Source of the DNA: Clytia hemisphaerica
Taxonomy: Eukaryota; Cnidaria; Hydrozoa; Leptothecata; Clytiidae
Direction of reading: 5' to 3'
DNA length: 64,000 nucleotides
Assembly (NCBI GenBank): GCA_902728285.1
Contig: CACVBU010000600.1
Location: 2,431,101 to 2,495,100 of the forward strand
Numbering within the stretch: position 1 is the first letter of the stretch; each line of letters begins with the position of its first letter. A program made the translations under genes and the position numbers. Shown in pieces: positions 1 through 12,200 of this stretch. The notes beneath the pieces were generated by a model. The model was not told the origin of the DNA and did not search any database. It was given only the letters and a program-made list of their open reading frames with translations.

Positions 1-84
1 TAGACATCAATGGTTTTCATTGAGTGTTTAATACTCTATCTTCCCCTGGCAGAACCATACAGCAGAAACGATGCTAACATTTCA

Positions 85-717
85 GAAGCATTCGACGAGC
101 CATTTTTACAAAATATCTGCTGTTCTTTGCTAGGAGGCGGTTTTTATGAAAAAGTGAGCAGCAGGTCTCATTGACTAGGAGGGTCAATGTACTTCAAAAC
201 ATCTGTTGTTCTATGTATTACATACAGGAGATAACGTCATCAGTGACCAGCAGATAGCATTTTCTAGGTAATGACGTCATCGCTGAACAACAGGCAAAAA
301 CTTTATAATGAATATTATATCCATCTGCTGTTTCGTTTTGTTATTTTCATGAGACAGGGTACAAACTGTCGGGATATTTTTGAAGAACAGCAGATCATAT
401 TTTCTAGACATTGAGATAGGGGTATAAACCCAAGAACAGCAGATAAAATTTTTTGAGACAGTGAGACAGGGGTGCATACAAAGAACAGCAGATCAAAATT
501 TTTGAGACACTTAGACAGGGTACAAACCCAAGAACAGCAGGTCAAATTTTCTATGGGACAGGGTACAAAACTAGGGTCTCAGGAATCGAAGAACAACAGA
601 GATGAATTTCTAGGAGCAGGATTTTTCCAGCATTGAGACCAACAGATCAAAATTTCTAGGTTGAAAATATACGTGAACAGCAGATATTCAAAAAAAGGTC
701 GTCGCTGGATGCTTGTG
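85..717. mobile_element. hAT-like motif-array transposon, copy A
   Basis: The ends are imperfect inverted repeats: the left starts GAAGCATTCGACGAGCC and the right ends GGTCGTCGCTGGATGCTTGTG. A near-8-bp target duplication flanks it (ACATTTCA at 77-84, ACATTTTCA at 718-726). Inside are about eight copies of a motif close to GAACAGCAGATCAAAATTT followed by TCTAGG, spaced roughly 50-60 bp. The first copy, next to the left end, is inverted. No transposase reading frame is visible, so it is non-autonomous. A second copy lies at 2802-3361. Confidence 0.75.
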
Positions 718-726
718 ACATTTTCA

Positions 727-2793
727 AGTTAAAAACCTAGAACTAAGCTGTTAATTGACCTGTATGTCCGTTGCAACCAATATGTTGATTTGATTAGTGA
801 GATGAAAATTATAATGAGATCAAAAAGTTATATTTTGTTCTTTTACTTTAAGAGGTGGTTGATAGAAGTGAAATATTTATAAGAACATTTTTGAGGTAAT
901 TGGCGAAGAAATTAATAATATGGTAAGAATATCACCATCATGGAATATGGCAACTGAACCTATAAGAATGTCATTTTTAGGGCAATTTACCATTGCCAAA
1001 TATTCCCCAGCAATGCTAAAAAGTTCCACCAAAATGCCAAATCTTTGTTTTAGGTATGTATTACATGCTAAATTTTGGCTCGATTTGGATCCAAATCTAA
1101 GACGATTTGGATCCAAATCTAAGAATAGCGTAAGAATATATTTCAGGATAATTTTTCTCAAAAGTTAAGAATATTCATGATGAATTGGAAAAACACCATT
1201 TTTGTAAAAAAAGCGTAACAGCATTGTGCCAACAATTAATACATTACCAAAAGGGCTGACCTTCCAGCGCAGCTGGTTTATTGAAATTGTATATTCCATG
1301 CTCTATTTACAAAAGGTATCCTTTCACAAAATAACAAAAAAGGTAAAATCCAATCTGTAAAAAATGTGTTTTTTAGGTAGATTTATTCCATTTTGGTGAT
1401 TCGATTTCAAAGTTCCTTGTTCAGATTCGACAAAAACACAACACAACACACACAAGTGCAGAAATAACTTCAGATCGACAGAAAATCTCCTTTTTATGAA
1501 ATTGTTTGAAAGTTTGCGGTTAATGTGAAAGTCTTTTTAAAGCGATGATCATTTGTAAACAAAACTATGAAATCCCATTGTGTTTCCTGCAATATTTTGC
1601 CATTAAGTGGGATAAATCTAAATCCAAATCTTTTATGACTCGGTGAGACTTTTAAGTAATTCTCTCTTCGAACACAATACAATCTACAGGAAGGGTATAC
1701 AATTTAGGATAGCTTTGTTGTCTCATACATGTCTCCTTGTAAGGCTCTCAAAAAGCAGACAGTAAGAATTTTCATGGCAGATTATTTTGATTAAGAGAAT
1801 TTACCACGAAACCAAAAAATAGGATATTACAGTCTATCAGAAAAGTAGAGTATTGTCGTAATGATTTCAAACGTACTTTCTTCTAGCTGAAGTAGATGTA
1901 GTAATACACCAAAGAGAGATACGACTGTAAAAACAAACAACATCATAAATTAAACTACGGTTAACAATATCATTAGAAGCACCGAATAAGCCAAAATAGT
2001 ATCAAATTTCCTTTATAAATTACGAGCCAAAACATAGCAAACATTGACATGACATACCATTTCCAAATCAAGCTTCGAAAGATTTTGAAACTCAGCTATT
2101 TATCCTATAAAGAATCAACTGTGTATTAAATCAAAACGTAAAAGAAAAACATACCTTGACACATACCAGTTCTTAACAGTGATCTGATTAAAAAACAAGT
2201 ATTACCATTCACAATCTCATGCATAAGAAAAAATATATATAAAAACTCGTCAATACCCTATAATTAGAGATAATAGTAGTTAATCTTTTGCTCAAGTTCT
2301 TGTCTTTAGGTTTCTCATGATTGCTAATTAAGGATGCTCAGATTTCAGAAATCAATAAAACTGAATCCTTCCTCAAATAAATACCTAATTATCATGTTTT
2401 ACATTTTTTCATGTTTATTGTATAAATCACATTGTAAACAAAGGCTTTAAGGATATTTGTTTGAAAATTCTTCACAGTATTTTGACAAATTTTCATATGA
2501 GTTCCCCTCCTCGGGGTTTTATTTTATTTTTATGAATGACATTTTAAATTTTGCAAATCTGCTGATAAGTTACAAAATTTGCAAAAATTTCTTCCCTTAT
2601 ATAAATTATGAATTTTAAATTCAGTCAATGTGATCTGCCAAATATATATTAATAATCATTTGTAAGCAGATATTATATCTATTGAATAAACCCCTAATAA
2701 CTGTGGAAAAAATATTCCACAGTAGTCCTTAAAATAGTTGTATTAGAGGTTTTGCTAATTATAAATCCAATTAAGACAATCAGTGTTCAAGTC
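727..2793. other. AT-rich stretch without a recognised gene
   Basis: No exon with supporting splice sites was found. A perfect 22-bp tandem duplication (unit starting CGATTTGGATCC) lies at 1081-1124. The rest is low-complexity AT-rich sequence. Confidence 0.5.
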
Positions 2794-2801
2794 AGCACTC
2801 A

Positions 2802-3361
2802 GAAGCAGCCAACGAGCCCATTTCCCTGAATATCTGTTTCCCTTTTCCAGGAGAGAACGTTTTTTGAAAAATGGGGAAACAGATCCGATTTTCTAGGAAA
2901 GACCTTTTCCTTAAAGCTATCTGTTTCCCTGCTCCAGCTGATGACGTCATCAGAGAGAAACAGATCAATATTTTTAGGAGATGACATGATAAATTGGGAA
3001 ACAGATATCTGTTTCCAAAAAAGATGATATTGCATTGGAAACAGATTGAGCTTTCTGGGGGAAAACAGATATCGATCACAAAGAGCAAGGGAAACAGATA
3101 AAATTTTTCAGAAGAGGGAAACAGATATCCTATTCCTTAGCTTGGGAGAACATATCAAAATTTTAATTCTGAAAATTGTGAAAACAGATCAAATTTTCTA
3201 GGGAGGATACTTTGAGATTAAAAATTTAGGTTTTGAGGAGAAATAGATCTTCATTTCTAGGAATGAGATTTTTGAAACTTTTGGCTAACAGATCAAATTT
3301 TCCAGGAAGGCTATGCCTGGGAAACAGATGTTAAAAAAAAGGACCTCGCTGGATGCTTTCG
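2802..3361. mobile_element. hAT-like motif-array transposon, copy B
   Basis: This has the same architecture as the copy at 85-717. It is flanked by an exact 8-bp duplication AGCACTCA (2794-2801 and 3362-3369). The left end begins GAAGCAGCCAACGAGCCC and the right end closes GGACCTCGCTGGATGCTTTCG. The internal motif is a different variant, GGGAAACAGATCAAATTTT followed by TCTAGG, repeated about eight times, with inverted copies near the left end. A central ATGACGTCATC is shared with copy A. Confidence 0.8.
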
Positions 3362-3369
3362 AGCACTCA

Positions 3370-5569
3370 ATACTGAATAAAATAATACAATAAATTTACT
3401 TGGTTAAAATCTTATTTTGGGGACAAGCTTAATTCATTCATTGTTTATATCAATCATACATCAAGACATGTAGTAATCAGGGATAGCCTTGTGATTGCAC
3501 ATGATTATTTACAGCTCTAAATTGTTGCAAATGCAAATGGTAAGAAAAAGAAAGTGGTGTTAATCAGGTATTTTTTTCGTGAGATATCCTTTATAATAGC
3601 ATTTTACCCATTGCCAGATGCTATAATGCATATAATATGCTATAAATGCCCTATGCATATGCAAGGGTGTGCTAGACATGAGTAGGACATTAATTAAAAT
3701 ACATATTGTTCTAATGCTAGAGTATCTAATTATTCAACATGACATTATGATTGGCATTAAATGTCATCCGTAAACACACAGGTTTACTGCGCTCAATGTT
3801 TGTGTATTTTTAAACCTAAGGTACCAAGAGTGTGGTTTTCTTAGGAAGAGCGCCCTCGCACACTATCCATTGGATCTGACTTGGTCTCTTTTTACCATAC
3901 TATTGGGGAGAAGAGCTGGATGACACCCATGACCACACCTACACAATCGTTTTTGAAATGTGATAAAGTAACACAATTAAAAAATATAAATTCATGAAAA
4001 GATATTTGTCTTTTCATCTCTGAAACATCTTAATTGTGGCTAGCTCCAAAACATCCTTATGCCGTTTGACGTGATATTACGTGTATAAGTTGGTATATTA
4101 GTCGTTTGGGAGAATGTAAAGGGTCTATTGAATAACAAATTACTCCAGTCAATAAATTATCTTCTACCTAGGTTTAACAGCTAGGTTGTGAAAAACAAAT
4201 CAAAGCACTTATCTACATGATTAATCATTCCTGCAAAAGCGTTGCAACATTTCTGATTGAAGCTTTCAATTGATCAAGGCTCTGGAATTGCAATTTTGGA
4301 GTTACTCCCCCAATCTGTTGTTTCATTAAAAAAGAAATCACATACAGTGAGATCAACCGATCTTTGGGACATCTCCTCAATCTCCTCAATTGTTGACCAC
4401 ATTTCTTGGAAACTGGCCACAAAGAAAACTAAGATACTTTGATCATTTCTTTATTTAGCTCTACCTTGGTATAGAGCACTTTGTCACCACTGATGTTGTT
4501 GATACTTTGATCGTTAATAAATTGATAAAAAAGTACTTTCTTTATGATTTAATACCCTCGTTTTCAACTTTTTAAATTTTTTTTTGGAAAGAAAAAAGTG
4601 TTTTACTTCTAGCATTTTTAGGCCATAGCTTTTTTTCTAGTTGACCAAATTTGACAAATGACCCCCTTAAAATTTAAGTTTATCCTTCCTTCCTAATTCT
4701 TTAAAAGTTTGTAGAACTTCAAAGAGGGGGACTTTTTCTGGGACACATGGTAATTTCCAGCTGGAATGGGTGGAGTAATTTAATATGCAGAACTGAGTCA
4801 ATAGGCCGTTACATTCTCCCTGGAAATGACTTTTCTGACACCCTTCTCCAGAGATAGGAATTATACAGTCAGGGAATTCCCTCTATTGCGGTATACTGCA
4901 ATTGTGGTAGTTTGCATTTGTGTTTAGCCTTATAAGGTTTATAAAGTCCCCAAGACAATTAATCAAAACTTGAAGACTTAAAATGAGACAAAATCACTGA
5001 TTGCAAACGTGCAGCAGCCAGAATATCAACCAACCAAATTTTTTCATTCAATTCTCGAGACAGCAATCGAATGCAATCGAATCTCAATCGAATATTACCG
5101 CAATTTTCAGATTCGATTGATATTCGATTGCATTCGATTGAGGGTTGATTGAGGTTGGATTGCGTTGGATTGCGTTCGATTGAGGTTTGATTGCGCGGTG
5201 CTGGCGGTTGCGTCATGGTTCCCGTTCTTTTGCTTCGCTAACATTGAAGCGCTTCTTTTTTTTGCGCGGGAAAACATGTGGTTTTGAACCTTGGCCTAAG
5301 GATTCGGCCCACAAGGTGAGTAAGGGCGGGATAAGAAACAAGCAAGTGTTATCATGAGGGCAGATTAGGTGAATGAAGTGCGTTTGACAAACAAATTTCA
5401 ATCGGTCGATTACGTTCGATTTGTGATTCGACTGGTTCGATCGTTGATTCCGTTCGATTTGAGATCGTCTGGAAATGATATAGCGCTTTTGCAGTATTAA
5501 TCTTTGATACACATTTTAGCAGGGCGCTAATGTGACTAACTGTCTAAAGGGGGTAACAGGCGGTCTATA
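3370..5569. other. Gene-free stretch with an ATTCGATTG-rich segment
   Basis: No supported exon. Roughly 5050-5200 and 5400-5470 are enriched in the short word ATTCGATTG and its complement AATCGAAT, a degenerate simple repeat. Confidence 0.45.
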
Positions 5570-5889
5570 AGGCGGTCATCGAAAAATTGTTCTATTTGCA
5601 TCACCCACCCGCATCAAATTTTCCGCTGATTTTCCGGTGCGGAGATGCGGAAAAAAATCTGGGAAAAGCAATTTGTTCTTTTAAAGTATATATAGCTTTT
5701 TTCTCAATTGCTCTGACGACCATCGAAAAAATTGTTTTGCTCGCGTTACCACCCGCCCCTGAGTTACTGGGGTGATTAAAAAAAAAACCTGGGAATGTTT
5801 TTGACCGCCTGTCCGCCCGCATGCATTTAATTTTTAACACCCGTTGCGACGCGAACAGAGAGCATTGAGCATTTTTTCGATGACCGCCT
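5570..5889. mobile_element. MITE, AGGCGGTCATCG ends
   Basis: Terminal inverted repeats AGGCGGTCATCGAAAAA at 5570-5586 and the complement at 5873-5889. The interior contains two diverged direct copies of a block that begins CATCGAAAAA and runs through an 'ACCCGC' segment to 'CTGGGAA'. No coding capacity. Confidence 0.6.
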
Positions 5890-7160
5890 AATTGGAACCA
5901 CCCACAATCGAAAAATCAAGAATCACTGATATTTTTACCTGCAAATCCAAATCAAGTGCTTTTTTACTCTTTTTTTCTACATGAGATTTCTGTTCTCAAT
6001 GAGCTCACCTTAGCCTAATTCTAAAATTGCTAAAATCCATATATTTTTGTTACTGCAACTGCATGGCATGCTCGACACCAAAATATTGTTTGTTTTTTTT
6101 TCAAACTACAAACACCAAAACTGACAAAACAAAAGCAAAAAATGGGCTAAACTCTAAACACTATCAAACCTGTATGCCCATCATGTATGCCACCTTACCT
6201 TGTTTGGTTTGTGTCTTCTAAGTTTTTTATTTACTCTCTTCTGGGCTTTCAATGGCAATCGATTTAATAAGTTGCACATTTAACGAGCACTATGTAAAAC
6301 ATAATGGTTGATTAAGTTTTTGTTAAAATGACAAAAATGACAGTGGATTGCTCTTTTTTTTTCAGATCCGTTTTTTTTTCTTCCTCCTTTTAACAAAATT
6401 TTTGCCAATAGCTTGAATGTACACCTCCTTTCTCAATAAAAATATTTAAACCTTTGTTTGCTTTCCTCGGTAATTAACAGAACGCTTTACAAAAGAGTGA
6501 AGCTTCATGGTTAGAAAAACAAGAAAACGAAAGTGAAACTTACGTAAAAAAGGCGCGAAAAAAATAAATTCGAAAATCCAACGTGGTCCAGGCAGCGTCC
6601 AGGCAGTCAAGATATGAGGAGAACGTCAGCAGCTCAAAACAAGCAATGACAAAATCCTTATCCTTCATATGACTTATCTTTTATCAACAAAAAGAAGATT
6701 GCAGATGCTCTTCATGTTGTAATAAGGTATCTATACCTACTTTTTTCTTTTCTAGAATCATTTTGATCATTGGCCTGCTGTCAGTGTTGTTGAGTTATTT
6801 GTTAGTTGAAACTGGCAATCTATGTGGCCTACCCTAGAAGCTGGCAATAGGTTGTTATTCTAATAGCTTGAGCTACATTAACAATCCCCTTCTGATCATG
6901 TCTCTATATTCTTTAGACATATTTAAATTTAAAAAGATAGAAAAGAATATTATGATGGATGGAGGAGAAAATATTTTAATACACAAAATACACAAAGTAA
7001 CTTTTAACTCTCTGACTGCTAGAGACTATAATAAGGAACATAATAGATTAAATCAGTTATTTTGACCTTTCTATTCTTCCCTTCTCTAAAGAAGCGTGAC
7101 AGAATAGAACAAGTACTCGAGTCTGTGAGTCTGTGAGTTAACAACTCAATACTCAGGCAA
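5890..7160. other. Gene-free AT-rich stretch
   Basis: Poly-T and poly-A tracts; no exon with credible splice signals was seen. Confidence 0.45.
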
Positions 7161-7168
7161 GCCTCTGC

Positions 7169-7684
7169 AGGACCCTCGAACACGCCCGGATTTCTCCGGG
7201 CGCATCCGGGCGCGTCCGGGCGGCTAAAATCAATAGATTTGCAAAAACGCCCGTATGCCGCCCGGGCCAGTCCGGGCGGCCTCCGGGCGCCTAAAAAAGG
7301 CAATTTGCAGACTTGAAATATTTTGATGCTTAAACATAATTATTTTAATAGTAAAACTGCATTTTAGGTAAAAGTCAACATTTAGTCAGTCAGCTCAGGT
7401 AAATCCTTGCATTTGCACGGGGTCCGCTACGTTGCATTTGCACAGGGTGGAAAATCAGAAAATTTAAGATTTTTCAATATGGTTTTACAATCAATTAACA
7501 CCATTCTTTTTGTTTAGAATCAATATTAAGAAGATGAATCAAATTCAATACCATTCAATGTACCAGGTAATCCTTTTTTATTGTCTTTGTATTCTAATTT
7601 GGAAAACAAGAATCGTTCTTCTTATGCTTTGATGTAACAGCCGCGGAATATTCCGGGCGGCATCCGGGCGTGTTCGAGGGTCCT
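7169..7684. mobile_element. hAT-like MITE with 8-bp target duplication
   Basis: Terminal inverted repeats AGGACCCTCGAACACGCCC match at both ends and are flanked by the exact direct repeat GCCTCTGC (7161-7168 and 7685-7692). Subterminal regions carry many CCGGGCG words. An 8-bp duplication is typical of hAT superfamily insertions. Non-autonomous, about 516 bp. Confidence 0.85.
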
Positions 7685-7692
7685 GCCTCTGC

Positions 7693-9220
7693 CTTTTATT
7701 TTTCCCAAAGGAGTAATGTGAGTAGGAGGCTGCGGTTACAAATAACTTGATTTCAGAACACAAGTTATTTGTGATCGCAGCCTAACAAATGACATTTTCT
7801 GTCCATTTAAAATTCTCGGTCTTATCAAAAAAATATAAAAAAGGGAAAATTCTTGTGTTTGTGGACAAATACATTTCATTTCCTCAATCTGATTGGGAGC
7901 GTCAAAACGAGCCATATTAAGAGTTGTTTCCGATTAGGGATCTGTTAAGGGAGTGATAACTCATTGAATGTACAAAACGTCTGGAACTCTGGCTATGAGG
8001 GATTGAAAAGACTGATTTGTTCGAAAGATTTCAAGGCTTTTATGAATTTCTTAAAGAAAACGTCTTACGGGTATTACAGCCAACAGCTGAAATCTAAAGG
8101 ATAAATAAAGAGCAATTTTTCATTCTTATATCTTCCTGTTGACCAAATCTAAACTATTCAAAAAGTCTTTTACAATATTGTTTAGAGATAATATGTAAGA
8201 CATCTTATTTATGTTCATTTCAAGTGATAACGGTGTTTTTAACTATTCAGTTGTTTATTTTAGATTTTTAGTTGCAAAATAATCAAAATCTAATAATTAT
8301 ACAAAATGAGTTATCCAAAAAGGATATAATAAATTGGATTGCTCTTTAAATATTTTACAGAAAGATAAAAGAAACTAAGATCAAAATCAAATCCAATTCA
8401 TGGGAAAATAAAATGCATAGGTTATAAAAGTCTTGTCATCACAAAAGTGGTATAAATTATAAAAAATCTTTTCTAGAAAAGTTTACTTTCAAATAAATAA
8501 AAATCCTGATGATATGCAAATCTTATTTTAATAGGCTATTTGGAAAATTAAAAAGCTTTCGTCAGGGCTAACTTCTTACATCCCAAGACATTCTTGGATT
8601 TCACCTTTCCTTTGAGTGAAAATTGAAAGTGAAATCTTTAATCATTTAAAAACCTCAAACTTTCAAAATAAAAGTCTCTTTTTGTCCAAGAAACAAAGCT
8701 GCCAGAGTAAGAAAATAAGCAAATCATATAAGGTTGGAAGTAACAAAAATAACTGCAGCTTTATTAGCTTTATTAATTCAGTGTTTCCAATTCTTTGTAC
8801 AGTGATTATATACAGTGTGTTTGGAAAAAGCAAAATAGAATTTTAGTTGATGAAAATAATTCATAATTTTCATTCAGCAATTACTTGATTTCTTTTTCAA
8901 AAAACTAGGTTCAAATGCATAGGGGAATCATCATGAACAAAGAATTTCCATATAGTTAGAAAATTCCGAAACCAGTGTGATTTTATGCATTTTTATTTAT
9001 GCCAGTATAACAATATATAGCAATGTATTAGATCTCAAGATTAAACGTCAATTTTTGGACTCCAATTTTATGGTATAATTCAGTTTGCTTTTTTCCAGGG
9101 ACCCCTGTATATTTACCATATTTTACACCAGTTTACCCCATGTTTTAAATTAGTATATGTTTCGTGTTAAAGAATTAGTTTACTAATTGATCAGTCAAAG
9201 TTAATATGAATCAAGATCCT
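7693..9220. other. Gene-free stretch downstream of the minus-strand gene
   Basis: No supported exon. A minus-strand AATAAA (plus-strand TTTATT at 8992-8997) lies about 225 bp past the stop codon of the gene at 9221-12741 and may be its poly(A) signal. Confidence 0.4.
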
Positions 9221-12200
9221 TTAAATAGCAGTATCAAAAGCTTCCTTACTGTTGAACGGTGATTGATATGTGTCCCGTTTTGGTCTCATAATAGTATGTT
9301 TCTTAAAGATTTCTGTATTGTATCTATTTCTGTATGACTCATCCGATGGGATGGTATTCCTTTCAAATTCCGAATCTGATTCCGAATCAGCAGGAGCACT
9401 TTCTGTTGATCTTGATCCAAGATCACCATCAGGAGATGTACCAGTAAGCCCTGAATCACTGGAATCAGCTAATCCTCCTAAGCCACCTGTCAATTCTGAA
9501 GAGTCGAGACCACCTGCTCCAGCTGAATCAAGACCAGTAGCTTCAGCTGAGTCATCTGCTGCTCCAACTTCTTTGGATGAACCCATCAGTGAGCTAAGTG
9601 AAGCTGCATCGAGACCTCCAGCTCCACCTAGGGAATCTTCACTAGCTGAATCTGTTGGTTTAGAACCACCAATGAGTGAACTCAAACTATCATCAGTAGC
9701 TTGTGTTGACTGTTGGCTTTCAGCTGTATTTGCATATGGGTCTGGTCCAGTACTGATATCAGCATTTGAGAAATCAGAGCCAGAAACTTTACCTGATTTT
9801 AAGAGATCCATAACAGCTTCGGTGCTCATACTACCTGCTTTAGAAAGTGATTTGGCAATTCCATCATCATCGCTAGTACCACCAGCTCCAGCTAATGCAG
9901 CTGTCGATTCTGCACTCTCAGCGCTTTCAGATCCAACAGCAGTTGTACTTTGACTTTTCGCCAGAGCTGCTCTCAATTCATCAGCAGCAGCTGAGGAGGA
10001 AGAGGAACCACCGGCAGCAGATGCACTGTTTTCACTTTTAGATGCTAATGCAGCTGATAGATCTCCTGTAGAATCTGAGCTTGCCGAAGCTGCAGTAGTA
10101 CCCTCTGAGGGTCCTCCAGCAAACATTCCATCTTGTTCTGTCATCTTCTTGACTTCGCTCATGTCTGCTTGGTCTTTCAATTTATCAACAGCAAACTCTT
10201 GAGCTTGTTTGTCACCAGCTTCGTCAGTCAATTGACTTTGAACGTATTTGACTTCATTAGTGTCTGAAGCCAAAGGAGATGAATCCATAGCAACGCCACC
10301 ACCTAAAAAGCAAAATGGATGTTTTTAAAATCTTATCCTGGAAAGATGTCTTTAAGTTTAGTTGATTTTTCATTTTTGGTTTGAGATAACTATGGAATGG
10401 TATAAGTTTTTCATTTTTTTATATGTTATCGTAACAACCGATATTACAGGCAAGAAAATGTCTCAGATCTATAATAGGCTTTTTGTAAATCTGTCAGTGT
10501 CTATATGGTATCAAATCAAGATTTCCAGGTGAAAGATGCATGTTGACCATTTCAGTTTATAATCTCTTTCTTAAAGTTTCCTCTCTTAGATTATGTTCAG
10601 ACGTTACAATTCCATTCCGCTCCGAATCGAAATGAAACCATTCTATTGGCTACATTAAAGTTTTACGTCACTTCTAACTAATAGAATGGCATCATTTTGT
10701 TTCGAAGCAAAACGAAACCGTCACGTGCGAACATGGTCCTAAAGTACATTATAAGACAAGTCAAGAGTCAACAAAAATATAAACATTTCTCTATACCTCC
10801 ACTGTTCAATTTATCTGTCAATCGATCCAATAGCCCTCCAACATCATGTTCACCAGCTAAAGGTTTTGCATTCCTCATTGCTGGGTCTGATGCAGACCCA
10901 CTGGAAGAAACTGGTTTCATCTCACCATTAGCCATCTTCATCACTGGATTTGAGTCTCCTGCATCACTTTTAAGTTCTGGTATCTTTGGTCGATCTGGTC
11001 CCATAGCAATTTCTGCATATGGATCTTTAGGTGCAGCCGGTGCAGCCATTTTCATTGGAGATGATGGTTTGGAATCTGATTTGGATGATTTGCTGCTATC
11101 ACTACCAGATTTGGTTCTTGAATCACCAGTTTTAATTAGATTTGCATTCTTATTTGCAATGACTTTTTCAACTTTCTCAATAGCTTTGCTTAAGGTGGCC
11201 TTGATAGCTTTAGCTGGATCTGCTGATGTCGCCATGTTTGATTTGGTTGATCCTTTCTCAATTTTCAATGATGTTTTCTGAGGAACAACGTTGGCTTTCT
11301 TCGCCCCCTTGGCATCAGTATTTTCAATCAATTTTGATAAACTCCATAAAGGTGAATGTTTCTTATTAGGTTTCTCAAGTTTATCTTTTCTCTCTTTCTC
11401 AACTACTGCTTTCTTAGTTGGTAACACAAGATATTCATGAGAGTCTTTATTGACATTAGATTTCTTAGCATTCTTCTCGGATGTTATCACTGATTCCTCA
11501 TTTTGACCAGGGATAGCACTGACTGCAGCTTCTTTTATCTCTACGTTGCTTTTCTTTGCATTATCACAATCACTTTCACCGTTATCTTCGGGAATGGATC
11601 GTTTTACACCACGTTCTATCGCACTGATATCGAGATTCAACCTCCCATTGGAAATGATACTTCGTTTTGTGTTGACTGATGCTTTTGCTGCACCACACCC
11701 TAAAATAGAATAATTTACTGTTCACACAATACTAGCTCGACAACAAATGTTAGAATCTTCGAGGTACATCGAGGTTTTGAGTTGGAAGGTTCCTTTTGTA
11801 ATAGCTTGTCCATCCGAAAATAAGAGAGGTCAACTATCCAAAGAGTGTACTATGTTTGATTGTTAGTTTATGTTTATGGCAACTCTGTGCAAGAGCAACT
11901 TTTCAGTTTAACTGAACTTTAGTTTAAATTATTCGTACTTCTCTGGCTATTTTTCTTATCTTACAAGGAAAGAATAGAAATGTAATATTACCCTTTTTGC
12001 TTTCCGCTGCACCTATAAAAAGAAAAAAAAATACTTTTTTCGATTTTGTTTTCTCTCTCTGGTTCTATCTAACTCAAGCATTAGATTTGTTTGATCAGAA
12101 TTTCAGGTAGCTTTTGCTAGAGCAATGAAATGTACTAAAAATAAAAAGCGAGTTTATACACCCACTTCTCACAGACCCATTGGGAACCCTTCCCACTGGA

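Noticed and set aside
9270-11281. Plus-strand open frames of 227 and 194 codons
   Set aside because: They are antisense to the large exons of the minus-strand secreted-protein gene, which has matching splice phases; the plus frames have no splice support.
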